A stretch of 64,000 nt of DNA from Sternotherus odoratus (Eukaryota; Chordata; Testudines; Kinosternidae): positions 94,797,890-94,861,889 of the forward strand of contig JAVMKO010000003.1 of NCBI GenBank assembly GCA_032164245.1, given 5' to 3'. A program made the position numbers and the translations under genes. The notes below the pieces were generated by a model. The model was given only the letters and a program-made list of their open reading frames with translations. It had not been told where the DNA came from and ran no database searches. This document shows, piece after piece, positions 39,401-54,400 of this stretch (positions within the stretch are counted from its first letter, which is position 1; each line of letters starts with the position of its first letter).

Positions 39401-42400
39401 TATGACTTTGGGTATGCAGGAAAGTCTGACAAAGGAGATCTAACAGAGAAAAGGATAAGTTCACTAGTTAGGTTTATGATAGTTAATATCAGGCCATGCT
39501 GTTGGAAGCAAGCTTCTGTCTGTATTCACAGAGCATAACCGTATATTGATTTTTATGGAAACACTGTAGCTGAAATATTTAGAGAGGCATTCATTTCCTC
39601 ATTAATAGTGGCTAACAATAGTTTAAGAAAAATCTAGGTCAGCCATTAAAAGCATTACAAGATACTGAGTATTATTTTTTCCTCTATTTAAATTTTTTTG
39701 AATGGAGGCACAGAATCCTTTGGAAGTCTTAGACATAGTCTTCAGTTCCCCAGGGGTCTGTGGACTTCAGGCTGGAAACCACTGTTTTAGATAGTAAGTT
39801 CTTAGAGGATGGAGTCTCTTTATTAGGGCTGTCAAGTGACTAAAAAAATTAATCACAATTAATCGTGTGATTAAAAAAATTAATCATGTGATTAATCGTG
39901 CTGTTAAACAATAAAATAATATCATTTATTTAAATATTTTTGGATGTTTTCTACATTTTTAAATATATTGGTTTCAATTACAACACAGAATACAAAGTAT
40001 ACAAAGCTCACTTTATGTTTATTTTTGATTATAAATATTTGCACTGTAAAAAGCAAAATAAATAGTCTTTTTCAATTAACCTCAGACAAGTACCATAGTG
40101 CAATCTCTTTATCATGAAAGTTGAACTTATAAATGTAGAATTATGTATAAAAAAACCTGTATTAAAAAATAAAATAATGTAAACTTTAGAGCCTACAAAT
40201 CCACTCAGTCCTACGTCTTGTTCAGCCAATTATTTATACAAACAAATTTGTTTACCTTTTCAGGAGGTAATGCTGCCCACTTCTTGTTTACAATGTCGCT
40301 TGAAAGTGAGAACAGGCGTTCTCATGGCACCGTTGTAGTCAGTGTTCAAAGATATTTACGTTCTAGCTGTACTAAAGATTTATGTTGTCTTTTCATGCTT
40401 CAAACGCCATCCATGCTGATGACAGGTTCTGTTCGATAATGATCCAAAGCAGTGTGGACTGAGACATGTTCATTTTCATCATCTGAATCAGATGCCATCA
40501 GCAGAAGGCTGGTTTTCTTTTTTTGGTGGTTCAGGTTCTATAGTTTCCACATCAGGGTGTTGCTGTTTTAAGACTACTAAAAGCATGCTTCATACCTCAT
40601 CCCTCTCAGATTTTGGAAGGCACTTCAAATTCCTAAACCTTGGGTCTACTGCTGTAGCTCTCTTTAGAAATCTCACATTGGTACCTTCTTTGTGCTTTGT
40701 CAAATCTGCAGTGAAAGTGTTCTTAAAATGAACAACATGTGCTGGGTTATCATTCAAGACTGCTATGAAATATATGGCAAAATGCGGGTAAAATTGAGCA
40801 GGTCACATACAATTCTCTCCCAAGGAGTTGAGTCACAAATTTAATTAATACATTCTTTTTTTAAGGAGCATCATCAACATGGAAGCATGTCCTTGCAATG
40901 GTGGCCGAAGCATGAAGGGGCATACAAATGTTTAGCATTTCTGGCACATAAATACCTTGCAATAGCAGCTACAAAAATATAATACAAATGCCTGTTCTCA
41001 TTTTTCAGGTGACATTGTAAATAAGAAGTGGTCAGCATTCTCTCCTGTAAATATAAACTAGCTTGTTTGTCTTAGTGATTGGCTGACCAAGAAGTAGGAC
41101 TCTTTTAATCACAATTAATTTTTTGAGTTAACTGCGTGAGTTAGCTGCGATTAACTGACAGCCAAACTCTTTATATTTGTGTAATGTACACATCAAGCAC
41201 ATTGTTTATACTGAATAAATAATAAACAAACAATAACAGAAATGCTGTAAATAATGGATTTATATATGGAAGGCTTGATTCTGATATCCACAGTCTTCAC
41301 TGGGAGCTTGCCTAACTAAAAAGGACTATACCAAAAACAATTATTAAGGAATAATTATACCTTCCATTTTTCATCTGTAGATGTTAATGCTCTTTACAAA
41401 GGAGATAAATCATCATTATCCTCATATTTTAGAGGGGGGAGACCAAGGCACAGAAAAGTGCACTTACTTGTCTGAAGTCACCCTACAGGCCAGCAGTAGA
41501 CTCAGGAATAGAACTCCAGCATCCTGAGTCCAGGTCACTGCTCTAGCCAGTGCCATTCTGCTTCCTCAAGAAAGGACACAAATATAAAGATGACATGAGC
41601 ATGAGTCTTACCACAGGTTCACTGCCAGAAAATAGTGGCAAAGGACATTGAGCGGCTTTCTCCCATTCTGAGTAGTGATCTTTACAATAAGTGACATTGT
41701 GCAGCAACAGACTCTGTGGCGTCTGACCTCGGACAAGCTGACTTAACACATAAAAAGAAAAGATATACACAGCTGATACGGTCTCTTTTGTTGTTGTGAT
41801 ATACTAGTATGTTAACAAATAATGTAGTGAATGCAGAAATAGAAATATCTGAAAATATGGCAGCTGGTTTGTTGTCTTAATGTTGTTCTTTCAGATTGTT
41901 TCAACCATACTTCTTCCACAAAGTTTTAGGTTTTTCAACCCACCAAGTGCAGTGTGTATGATATGCTATAAGTAGGTAGCAACACCACTGGCAGTTTGGA
42001 GAGTCAGTACATGTAATATGGATATCTCTCTCATATGTGGATTGAGTCAGAAGGGAAGTTTCTTGGAGCAGAGACCTTGCCCTCCTCTTTATGGGAACAG
42101 CTGGTGTTGCTCAGAAAAATAAAATAATAGTCACTCTCTTTTCTTTGCAGCTTTAAGAAACATATTTAAGGAGCACCAAATAATTGTGAAGATCCTTAAT
42201 GAGATGTGTGGTTTTTTAGCATATTTATATTTGAACTTCTTTACACTAGAGAATTTACAACAAAGTGAATTTCCTTGAACATGCCCTTCTCAACTATTGA
42301 GTTTAAAAATGTACTACAGCTGGTGCTGATTGTGGGTGAAGAAGAGGGGATAATGGAGCTAGGTCATATTGTTGCCCTTCTTTTTCCCTTTTAGATTTAT

Positions 42401-45400
42401 TTGGGGTCAGATCATGGCCCATTCTATGTACTTGTGCAAGAGATTAGAAGGGATAAAAGGTGCTTCCTTATTCCACTGTGCCAGTGTGCCACACTTCCTG
42501 CACAGAGGGGGATCCATACAGCCACTGCATCTCTCCCTCTCTTGGGTGAACAGGAAGACGCAAGAGGGTGTGGGGAGGAGGCAGCGCCTTGACTCTTGCC
42601 TCCCCACATTCCCAACTGTGTCCAGATGAGTAGTTGGGAAGTGTACCTGTGACATACGTTGCAGTTTACTCATGCCCAGGAGCAACAAGGAGAGTAGGAG
42701 AAAGATTGAACTCCCTGAGTCAGTCTCCCTCCCAAACTGCCCCTATCTACGAGCTAGATCACAAACTGATGATTCAGTACTTTATTATTATTTTCTTAGG
42801 GGTCCTTTTTGGGATCACAGTGTGGCATTCATAAGAATGCTGAAGAGCAGTTTACACTATGCATATTTGAATAGGAGTGGAGTGAAGTCATTTGGAGTAA
42901 TGTATTACCCATTGCCTGTCATGCTAAGCAATATTGTCTCATTGCTTTTTTGGGCTCCCCCACCAGCTTGTCTGTATCCATCTGTTGTTTCTTGTTTTGT
43001 AGTTAGGTTGTAAGTTCTTTGGGACAAGACAGTCATTTCATAAAGTGTTTGTACAGCAGCTAACATGATGGGGTCCTGATCCATGACTAGCACTCCTAGG
43101 TGCCAAGATAATACAAATAAATGAATTAATAATAGTAATAATCAGTTTGAAAAATGGTATCACACTTTGCCCATGATGGATTAAGGGATCAAAAATAAGG
43201 AGGCCTCTCGGGTTCTATCCACTAGAGTGCTTAGGCACCAAAGTCCTGTTTTTAAGCACCCCTGTGATCCATAAAACTGCTGCTTGGCTGCTGCATAAAC
43301 CACATCAAGTACCCCACTCACACTCCCTATCATAGGTTTGAATGGCGTGTGATCCTAAAGTGTTGATATCATCATATATAATCACCTCATACCAGATATA
43401 TCATATATATATTTATATACTCACCCCATACCATGCATAACCAGACCAATAAAGAAAACCATGAATAGGTGATGGGTATACCAGAACACCTCATAGAATG
43501 ATCTTCTGATGATCTCTGTGGATGAAGTCATGATCAGAATGAAAGCCACAGTGATTATGACACCAGTTACTCCAGCTATGGTAGTTAGTATCTGTGTTAC
43601 TGTGTTCTAAAATAAAAATAAATTATTATGTATAGAGACTAAATCAAAGATGCAGCTTCAGTATAAGAATGAATGTAAGCAACAAACCAGACAAGGGAAA
43701 AAATTAGAAGCTGTGTGAAAAAAGATTATCTTTTCTGTTATCCATTTAGGTTTATTCCAGACATGAATGTAAATATTAACTGCAATTTGTCTGTTTTAGC
43801 AATTGATAGGAGGAAATTACATAATCCTGCTAGTACTTGGATCTGTTTTTCTTATACAAGAGTGCCTCAGAAAAGAGAGAGAATAAATTATTACAGTTAA
43901 GAGTGGGGGGGGGGGGGGGAAGGTAGTAACCAGAACAGCACTGAAAAAAATCCACAATCATTTTGAGAGAGATAAATGTGGGTGTGCTCAATGGCCAACA
44001 GACTGGATCTGCTTTATTCTTATTTCACTTTACCTTCCTTCATTTCAGGCAGCAATAGATGCCCCTGACAGCCGCCAGTTCTGTTGTCACTGCTGTCTCC
44101 ATGAGGCATTCCTTCTGACTGCAGGCTTTTGGAATCCCAAAAGAGCTGCAGACTACAACTGAAGATTTACCCTTTCAGGCCTCCTAGTTGTTCTCCACCA
44201 GGATGAATGATGCTATACACATACTGAAAGACTCGTGCCACACACTTTGCTCACTGGGAGTCTACACTTCCACTGCTAAAATGAAGCGATTTAAACCACA
44301 ACCCTACCTGAGACCATTGCTCCATCAGAGGCCCCAGTAGACAGAAGATCAAGACTTTCTTGATGTTAACCACCATCTTCCATGGCAATGGGCCCTTCTC
44401 ACCAGACATTTTCTACCTCAAAGCAGTCATTTTGACTCTTTGATTGAGGACAGCACACCAATTATATCTCCTCCTTTTGGGATCAGAACGATCCTTTTTG
44501 TATTGTAGATGGCAAAAGATCATGTTCGACAAATAGGTACTCAGCACACCAGATATGTAATCCAGTTCATCTCTCTCCCTTTCCCCAACCCACTCTCCCC
44601 ATCCCTTTTCAAGGGATACATACCATGGAGGGAGAGGAACTATTTAAGCTCAGTACCAGTGTGGACACAAGAACAAATGGATATAAACTGGCCATCAGGA
44701 AGTTTAGAGTTGAAGTTAGATGGAGGTTTCTAACCATCAGAGGAGTGAAATTCTGGAATAGTCTGCCAAGGGAAACAGTGGTGCAAAAGACATATCTGGC
44801 TTCAAGACTAAGCTCGATAAGTTTATTTAGGAAATGGTGTGATGGGAGAACATAATTTTGGCAATTACTTAATTTTTGACTATTTGTGTTAGATGGGCCC
44901 AGTGGCCTGTAATGGGATGTTGGAGGGGGTGGGATCTGAGTTACTACAGAGAATTCTTTCCTGGGTGTCTGGCTGGTGAGTCTTGCCCAGATGTTCAGGG
45001 TTCAGCTGATCACCATATTTGGGGTCGGGAAGGAATTTTTCTCCAGGGCAGATTGGCAGAGGCCCTTGGTTTTTTTTGCCTTCCTCTGCAGCAAGGGGCA
45101 TGGGTCACTTGCTGGAGGATTCTCTCTACCTTGAAGTCTTTAAACCATGATTTGAGGACTTCAGTAGCTCAGACATAGGTGTGAGGTTTATTGCAGGAGT
45201 GGCCTGCATTGTACCGGAGGTCACACTAGATGATCATAATGGTCCCTTCTGACCTTAAAGTCTATGAGACCATGTTACTTTAAGAGCTATGGGTTGTGCA
45301 TGATAGAGATGGGCATGACAGAGGATCCATGAGGATTTTATTCCTGCTCCTTTCTGGTCCCAAAGAAATCTGGTGACCTCTGCCCCATCCTAGATCTAAG

Positions 45401-48400
45401 AAAGCGAACAAATTCATCAAGAAAATCAAGTTCAGGATGGTCACCCTTGCTTATATTATCTCTTTCTTGAAGACTGGAATGCAGCCCTCAATTAACAAAC
45501 GCATATGTCCACGTGGCAATACATCCTTCCCACAGGCAGTACCTTCAATTTCTGATAGCCATCAACCACTGTCTGTATACAGTGCTTCCTTTTGGCCTGT
45601 CATCGGCTACAAATGTTTTCACCAAGTTCCTGGGGGTGGTAAAAATCCACCTTCATCATCTGGACATTCAAATATTTCCTTACATGGATGATTGGTTGTA
45701 TCAAGCAGCATCAAGGGATCATGTCCAAAACAGTGTCCTAGTCATCAGGCACGCGTACTTCCATCTAGGTCTGAAAATAAGTTTGGACAAATCACAGTTA
45801 CAACCAACTCAGCACTTAAATTTTATAGGAGCAGACCTCCACACCAGAACAGACATGGTATATCTTCCAATATATACCCTTCTTTTCAGAAATCCTCAAA
45901 TTCAATCCACAATAAGAGTGCAAGTCTCAGCCATATGCCTCATGCTCGTGATTAACCCTGCATGCCAGACTTCACCTGTTGTCTGTAGTCTTGGCTTCAT
46001 TTGTATATTGACCTTCCAGGCATCTGCTGGACATGCAGATTTGTGTATCCATGCAAGTGCTTCAGTCTCTGGATTGGTGAATAGATGGGCAGAACATACG
46101 CAAGTGAGTTCCATTTCCATCCTCAGAACTGACTATATCTCTGGTTACAGATGCATCTGTCAAGGGCTGCAGGGGAGGCGGGAGGGAGTAGGGGAGGGCA
46201 GCATCTTGGTCAACTTCAGGCTCAAGCTCACCTCAGGAAGTTTTCCTCATATAAACATCCTGGAGCTCAGGGACATACATTGGGACGGCAAAATATGCCC
46301 ACATTGAGAACTGGGTGATACAAGTTCTCATGGACAATACAACTGTTATGTTTTATATGAATAAGCTGGGAGGGGCAAGGTCATCTCAGTTGTGTCAGGA
46401 GGCTATCCTCATGTGGAATCCATGTATTCGACACAAAGTTTCTTGGAAGGCCTTCCATTTTCCAGGAGTGAGAAACACTCTCCTGAATTCTCTCAGGAGG
46501 ATTTTCATATACTAATATAAGTGGTTGATCAGGATGGATGTTTAGTTTTCCACCACTGCGGGTACCACTAATAGAATTATTCACGACAAACCTCAGCAAC
46601 AAATGCATGAGATTTTGCCCAAAGGTGGGTCACAACCCCAGTTCCATCATAGATGCTTTTCTTCTTCCCTGATTCAGTCATCTTCTATATGCATTCCCTT
46701 CTGATCATTTCATTCTGAGGGTCCCGAGGAAGCTAAAACAAGACAGAGCATCACTAATCCTCATTGCACTGGTGCAGCTAAGACAGTACTGGTTCATGGA
46801 TCTGTATCAGTTTTACATCAGGTCACCAATAATTCTACTGCTGGTCAGGGATCTTTTCCCAAAACTAGGGCAAGTCTCTACATCTGAACCTTGAATCTCT
46901 CCATCTTATGGCATGGGTGATCTCTGGTTAAATATTCAAGAGAAACTGTGCTCCTGAGAGGTTTGGGCCATCTTAGTGAACAGCAGAACAGAATCCACTA
47001 AAGTCACATATGCAGCAAGGTGTCAGAGAGTTTCAATTTGGACATGCTCACATCATTTATTTCCCCATCACACAGAAGTTACATATATTGGATTATCTTT
47101 TGCATCTCAAATCATCAGGCCTTTCAAATAATTCTGTGAGAGTTCACGTGGCTTCTATTCCTACATTACATTTAAAGACTTTCACTTGTTTCCCAGTTTT
47201 TGAAGGGCCTGGTCAAGGTTCACTCTCCTGTGCCTGATCCCATTACCCATTTTGGATTTGAATCTAATGCTTTCTAAACTGATAGGACCTCCCTCAAATC
47301 TATGGATATGACTTCATTATCTTTATTGTGTATGATAATAAAGATTGGGTTTTTGGTGACAATTATTTCCATCAGTAGGATTTCAGAGCTTCAAGCTCTT
47401 TTAGCTTACCCTCCTTTTACTGTCCCTTCTAGGCCACACCCTAAATGCATACCCAAGGTACTGTCAGCTTTCTACCTATATCAGACTGTGGACTGCTTAG
47501 TTACTTGGCCCTTCCAGGGGCCCAGAGTCCCCCCCTTTCACAATTGTTTGACCCAACAGAGAATCCCAAAGATTGTGTGACCAACCCCATACTGGGCCAA
47601 CAGAGGTGGCCCCACTCAATAAACCGCCCCTCCCCGCCCCCGTGACACAGCATTCCTGAATAATGTCCCAATAGGTCATATATTCAAGGCAGCAATGTAG
47701 TCTATGCATATTTTCTCTACTCATTATGCCGTCATTCAGACGATGCTAGCTTTGGCAAGTTGGTGTTACAATCCCTCTTCAAATGATCCGAATTCTCTCT
47801 ACCTGCAAAGGAACTGCTAGGGAGTCCCCTACAGTAGAATGTATAGATGCACAATCTGTCAAAGGAGAAAAAGTGGTTATTTACCTTGCAGTAATTGTTG
47901 TTCTTTGAGATATGTTGTCATGTATATATTTCACCACCCTCCCATCTTTCCTCTACTTCGGAATTTATTACAGCCATGTGAAGGAATGGAGAAACAAGTG
48001 GCAAAGATGCTCATCTTATGCCCTTGCCTGAAAGCACAAAAACAGCAGAGGTGCATGTGCTACCTTGTGGTACTGCTGGCATATCCTACAGTGGAATATG
48101 TATGTGCACAACACATCTCAAAGAACAACAGATAGTGCAAGATAAGTAACCATTTTTATATAGTGTAACTGAAGACCTAACTTGACCTGAAGACCCTAAA
48201 TGACAGTGGATGATGCACAAGAATGAAAGAACTCACCTTGACTTCCAGATCCCAAGTTGACTTTGTAGGGTTAGAAGTTAAAAAAACATATTTTTACTTG
48301 TAAAGTGAACTTATTTGATATGGAAGTGCTGGAGGGGTGATAAGTTCCACAGTGCCATTTTTAGAGTTGAACTACTCTCAGATGTTCACACTTGACAGAA

Positions 48401-51400
48401 CAAAGTACATTTTCAAACTGGTGCCTGTGATGAATATGTTCAGATCCTATTACACGTTAACAGGATTGATCTAGGTGACATTTTGACCATTTACACTACA
48501 CTGGCTAGTTTTAATGCTGAGATGAAACAATGAAAAATGTCAAAGACTCTTGGTACACTGCTGCTACAGAGGCATAACTAAGCTGAAAAGAATACTTGAA
48601 TTATTGCTCTCAGAACTTTCTTCCGTAAAGGTGGAAGAAATCCTTTGTTTGAATTTATTCAGAAAGGTAGACTTATTCAGAATGTAGAGACAAATGCAAG
48701 TGGGCAATACAAGAAATGTAAAAATAATTATCAAAAAGTTAAAATATAGGCTACTTTGTGGACTGGCATTTAGTTACCATGTAATTAGAGAGATTTGGAA
48801 AGGACATCAGAAATTTACTTCTATATGTTTGGGAGAGTAGGCTTACTTCAGAAAAATAGGAGTAACCCACCAAAGGGTGTTGGATCCTCTCTAAACCTAC
48901 AAACTCTTCCTCTTCAATCAGTGGTGAACACATCACATGCGCAGCTGGTGACTGTGGGTAGAGTGTCCCAGCAAGGACTCTAAACTCTAGAATTTGCTTT
49001 CCCTGTGAGTCTGAGAGACCTGCTCAGTTTGCCAACTTTCAGGTCAAGGCCATGATTGTTCAGGTCTTTGATGCTAGTGGAGTAGTTTGTTTATTTGCTT
49101 GATGTGTATGAGATTTGATATTTTTTTTAGCAGATGAAATAGTCACGTTGTCGGCTGAAAAATAATTAATACAATAATATCATAACTTTATACTTGCAAA
49201 ACAATGCAGACACATATTTCTGATTGTGCTGCCACCTTCTATCCAGATGCCTATTTTCCCAACACTGTTTCTCTACTTAGCACCTATAATTCTCATTATA
49301 TTTGAAGCAATATACACAAGCAAGCAAATAACACCAGTGTGAACTATTGTCTAATGCAATAACTTTAACAATAAAATCCACTAACCACAGCCTGAACTCA
49401 TTGAGGAAAAAATCTATTCTTGTTTACACTGGTGTAAAATCAAGAGTAAGTCCACCAGAGTCAATGAAGTTACTCCTGATGAACACCAATTATCAAAAAG
49501 TAGAATCTAGCCCCAAATTAAGGACACTTTACAAAACCACTGTGAGAACTTAACACCAGCTGTGAAAGAAGTTTCATTATGTACTATTATTGGTTTTTAA
49601 AATTTAAGATATTGTTCTCTTTCTAGTCAAAGGTTGTTAGCCATATTTCATATATCAATAGCTTACAGGTTTAATACATTTTCAACTAATCATAACACTC
49701 ATCCTCCACACCCCACTTATCTCCTGCCTAAACTAATTAAAATAGCAAACACATCTCTCTGAGCTGGGAAACCTGAAAATTGCATTTTTTAGCTATTGTT
49801 TTCAACTGAAATTCAGGTTAATCTTTGACAGCATCTCCTAGCTCTGCTTAAAAGCTATTGAAATATAGTTTTATCAACAAAAGAACCTGCAGAAGGCAAT
49901 TTTTCAGAAGAGGAAAGCCAGCAAGCAACTAGTGAGAACTTACCACTTCATAGTTTCTAATTGGGTTCAAGTAGCTTTCATTTGGTGTTTTGCCAATGCC
50001 AGAAAGTTTATTCCGTAACCCCCCTGCTTCCTTCGATTGACTTATATGATATCGCTCTATGTTGACCAGATGTGCAACAATATGGATGACTGTTTGAAAG
50101 AGATAGTTATGCAAATTGAAATTAAAGTTGTACATTGTACATGCCAGCATCAATTTTATTAACTATCACATGAAACATTTAAAATGTCTCTGTGGATTAA
50201 GAACTTTACACAGTAATCATCAACAAAAATAGCCTTTTGTCAGTGTGTAATACATGGCAATTGGTTATGTTCAAAGTATAAAAATGGAATAGCAGATTCA
50301 ACATAATCTTCCCATGTTTATGGTCCCAATGATACCATTTCTTGTGTTCCCAAATCTACTGTCCTTTAGTTTTTGGTGCCATGAAAATAGGAATGATACA
50401 CCATAAAATTGTTTGGTTTCATTCAAAATTAGGCATCTTCCTTTGCTAAAAAGTTTATGGGGCCTTTCACTTCAATGGCACTTATGCAAATTTGATTAAT
50501 GTCAGTAGTGACACATAATTGGTGCCACCTAATGGGTGACCAGGGTGACGTATTGTCAGAGGTCTTAATTCCTGTTGGACAAAGAAATTACCATGTCACA
50601 GAACTATGACTAATGCAATGGGTGATCTCAGAGGGGAACCCAGGATTGAATAGTCATAACCTCTTCCTCCCAATAAGTGAGTCCTTCAGTTCAGCTAGAG
50701 CAGCATGAGGAAAGCATACACTGCACCTCTCACTGTTGTACCTCTTCTGTGAATGCCCCCTCCCCCCCAATAACATTTTCCACTTAGTTTATCTAAGACA
50801 TTTTTCTCTAATTATTATTAAAATGTTATTTGGTATCAGCAGCACATTATTCTTTTCTTCTACCATAGTCAAAATTCTATTCCCAATGCAAACACATTCT
50901 ACCAGACTCCTGTTTTGGGGACCTTCCTAAGAAATCTACTTAGACCTGTAATTTTCTTCCTTCTGATGGGTGACAATCACTCCAACTTGTACCTGACAGT
51001 TACAGCACAAGTCTTCTAGCATGAGCCAGACTGTGCTTTCCTGAAAGTTATTTTGTGCAAGATGTTAACATCCAAAACATAATCCTATACAGAAAAAATA
51101 TTAACATTCAAACAAATGCATTCACAATGTTGGTTTCCCTAGGTCTCCTATGATCTTAAGTACTGGCCTGAGTTTTATTAGATTTGTGCATCTGCTAGTT
51201 TCTTGTGTGCCACTAAAAGAAAAAATAATTCAATCTAAAAGTGAATTATAGCAGGCTAGCAAGACTAATGCAAACATCTAATTCCATTTTTCAGTGTTTT
51301 CCTTTAATGTACAATAGTTGTAGCAAACTAAATAGTATGGCACCAGATACATTGCCATTAGCTAAAACATTTTATATCTCTATAGTGCATTTTGTGGATC

Positions 51401-54400
51401 TACAGTGTGTGGAATTTGCTAAGTACATTCAAAAGCCACTATACAAATTCCTGAAATTTATGAGCATTTTTTATTGCTCTCAATTTATTCATTATGGGTA
51501 CAGAGCTTAGAATGCTTAATCTAGAATTTGTTTTTGCCAGTATTTTCCCACTGCTGATGAGTAAACATACTATGGCGAAATTCTGCATTCCTTACTCAAG
51601 CAAAGTTTCCTTTGACATCAATGGGAGTTTTGCCTGAGAAAGGGTTGCAGGATTTAGCCCCTTTTATTAGTATAATCTGGAACCTTAGAAATGGTATGCA
51701 TGTGTAGTAATTTGTATGCTAGCCTTTACATTTTTGATCTAGTCCACTGAATTCAAACCCCATTCTTTTATTGGGGGGGGGGGGAGAGGGGGGACAAAAA
51801 AGAAAGAGGGCTGCCTGTACAAAGAAGTGTCCACAGTACATCTTAAAAATAATTAAAAGAAAGAAAAGTAATTTAATTACATCCGTGTAAGTCTGGTCAA
51901 TTTAGTTAGTCTTATTCAGCCAATTCTGCTGTCAGTGAAGCATGCACACTTCTCATTGAACTGAATAGAAATTACATGTGCTTATCTGAGGGCACGTGCT
52001 TATCTCTCTTTTTCTGCATGCCTGCCTAGGATAATAATCATTTTGAAGTTAGTTGCTACTAATTAACCATCTTAGTATACCCACTATTATAAAATCAAAG
52101 GGTCAAAAATCTTGTCCCCTGTAACCTCACTAAGTCAGTGGTCTTGCATAAGTCTGTGAATGCTTCAGCGAACTGACCCTACGTTTTGTAGCAGCATCAC
52201 CTACTCTGCTTTCTGTTGTCACAGATTGTTCCTTCTGAACTTAACGAAAAATCAAAATCACACCTTTTAATATATTAAATTATGAATTTGTGTAATACAA
52301 CCAATGTACAAGCATACTGAGCCTAGCACACTATCTGATATATTTTGATATTAAATTCCATACATTCTTAATTTTGGATTTTTTTATTTGTTTGTTTTAT
52401 TAACTTTGTTCCCAATTTAAAGTTTTGTTGTGTAATAAAGGTGAGGGATGGTGAGAGGTTTAGATGATATTGTCCTCAGAAATACTGGGAATATAGAATC
52501 TTGTCTTCCCTGATTTTTGCTGGAAGACTAAATTAAGACTAGAGATAGAGCTATTTTAGCCAGGATTGGGGGAAGGGAAAGAGTATTATTTCTGAAATTT
52601 TAACAAAAAGATTTTCTCACAAGTCATGTATCTGAAGATAAATAGGGGACACAAATACACATACAAACACAAAAACTAAATGATTGACTGAAAATTAGGG
52701 CTTCTAGAAAATTTTCCATCATTTTTTTTTTCAGTGAAAAATTGGGTTTTCAACTAGACAAATGTTTTTATGGCAAGGGTCTGCTTTCTCTGAATTTTTT
52801 TGACATTTTGTTGGAAAACCAAATAACCAAAACCCCAAAATGTGTTGGAAAACTGATTTTGTTTGGGTTTTTTTGGTTGAAATATATTAGTTTTTGACAA
52901 AAATCCCAAAATGTTCGACTTTTTTACCATACATTACAAAATTAATAATCCATCATTTTTTGCCTCCCCTCATTTAATTGATTTTAACAAATCAATTAAA
53001 AATCTTTTCTCTCTGAGTTGCGCAAGTTTCTGTCTCTTGTGATAATATAATCCCAGTAGTTATGTAGCAATACATCTATATAGACATTTAGAAATTTTAG
53101 GGTAGGTTTTTAATATTAAAGACAAGCAGAAAAAGCCAACCCTTTTAGACTACCTTTATGTCAAAATGAAGTAAAAATAAAAGATTTTTGTTCTGTAAGA
53201 TTTGTAAATATATAAATTTACTTTCTTTTGAGGAAGAAAATGAATGTGAGAGAGACTGTCTGAAACATTATGTGCTCCTTCCTTATAAAAATCTTTAGGT
53301 TCAAAGTATCATTTTTTGACTGAAATATCCAATTTGAATTAGAGCATTTTGAATAATCTGTGTGGATTAAGTTGAGAGAGTATGAACCTATGATTTTATT
53401 CTACAGGTCTATAGGGAAGATTTATTAGAGGTGTACTCCTAGGCAGCTCTTATAGACAGGCATGCAGAAAGGCAGGAAGTCACACTAAGCAGAATTCCCT
53501 TTACTGAATTTTCAGTGATGCCCTTTGATTATAGATAACATTGTTTCCTCTCTCTTTTTCTTCCAATTTACTAGTACCACCAGGCTCTAATTATACCTGC
53601 CCAAATGAAGTCTACAGTTGAATTTGTATAAGAACTAATGAAAAATTAAAGATTGGTATGGAAACTTAGCTACAAACTTTTCCTAAGGCCACAAAACCTT
53701 CTACCAAGCTAGTCTACTGTTTGAGAAGTAAGATAATAGAAATAATATTATTAATATTATCTAAGTTAAAGTGCTAAAATAATAATTAAAATGTAGAGAC
53801 AAATACTTGATATTTTATTATTAAACAAAAAGTGATTTACAACTTTATATCATGCATAAGCTTTTGTAGGCTATAGCCCACTTCATCGGATGCATAGAAT
53901 GGAATACACAGAAGTAAGATGCATTTATATACACAGAAAGCAAAATAAGTTGTAAATTACCATACCAATTCTAAAAGGCTGTTTAATTTGGATGGGCCAT
54001 TATCAGCAGGAGAAAAAAACCCTTTAGTAGCGAAAATTTAGTGGATCTGTGTCTGACAGTTGATAAGACCCTGTAAAAGAGACTTAACTAGGAAAATGCA
54101 TTCAATTAGTGTAATGACAAAGCCATTCATAGTCCCTGTTTAACTCTTGCTTGATAGTGTCCAATTTGCAAATTAATTCCAGTTCCTCAGCTTCTCGTTG
54201 GAGTCTTCTCGTTGGAGTCAGACTCCAATGAGAAGCTGAGGAACTGGAATAATCTCAAGTATTATAACAATGAACTCAATATACTTATGGGTAGCAATTT
54301 ATAGTGAAAACAGATAAATGTCATTTTCCACATAATGTACATAAGTAGATTAAATGTTTAGTATCAGGAGTTTTCTGTAGCATTTAATTTTATATGTTAA

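Noticed and set aside
42407..42688. Overlapping frames on both strands in intron 6
   Set aside because: No similarity and outside the NOX3 exon set, which is already complete.
45513..46307. Endogenous retrovirus pol
   Set aside because: The RT context ([23 protein letters not shown]) and a tyrosine-recombinase segment downstream fit DIRS, with no protease or DDE integrase.
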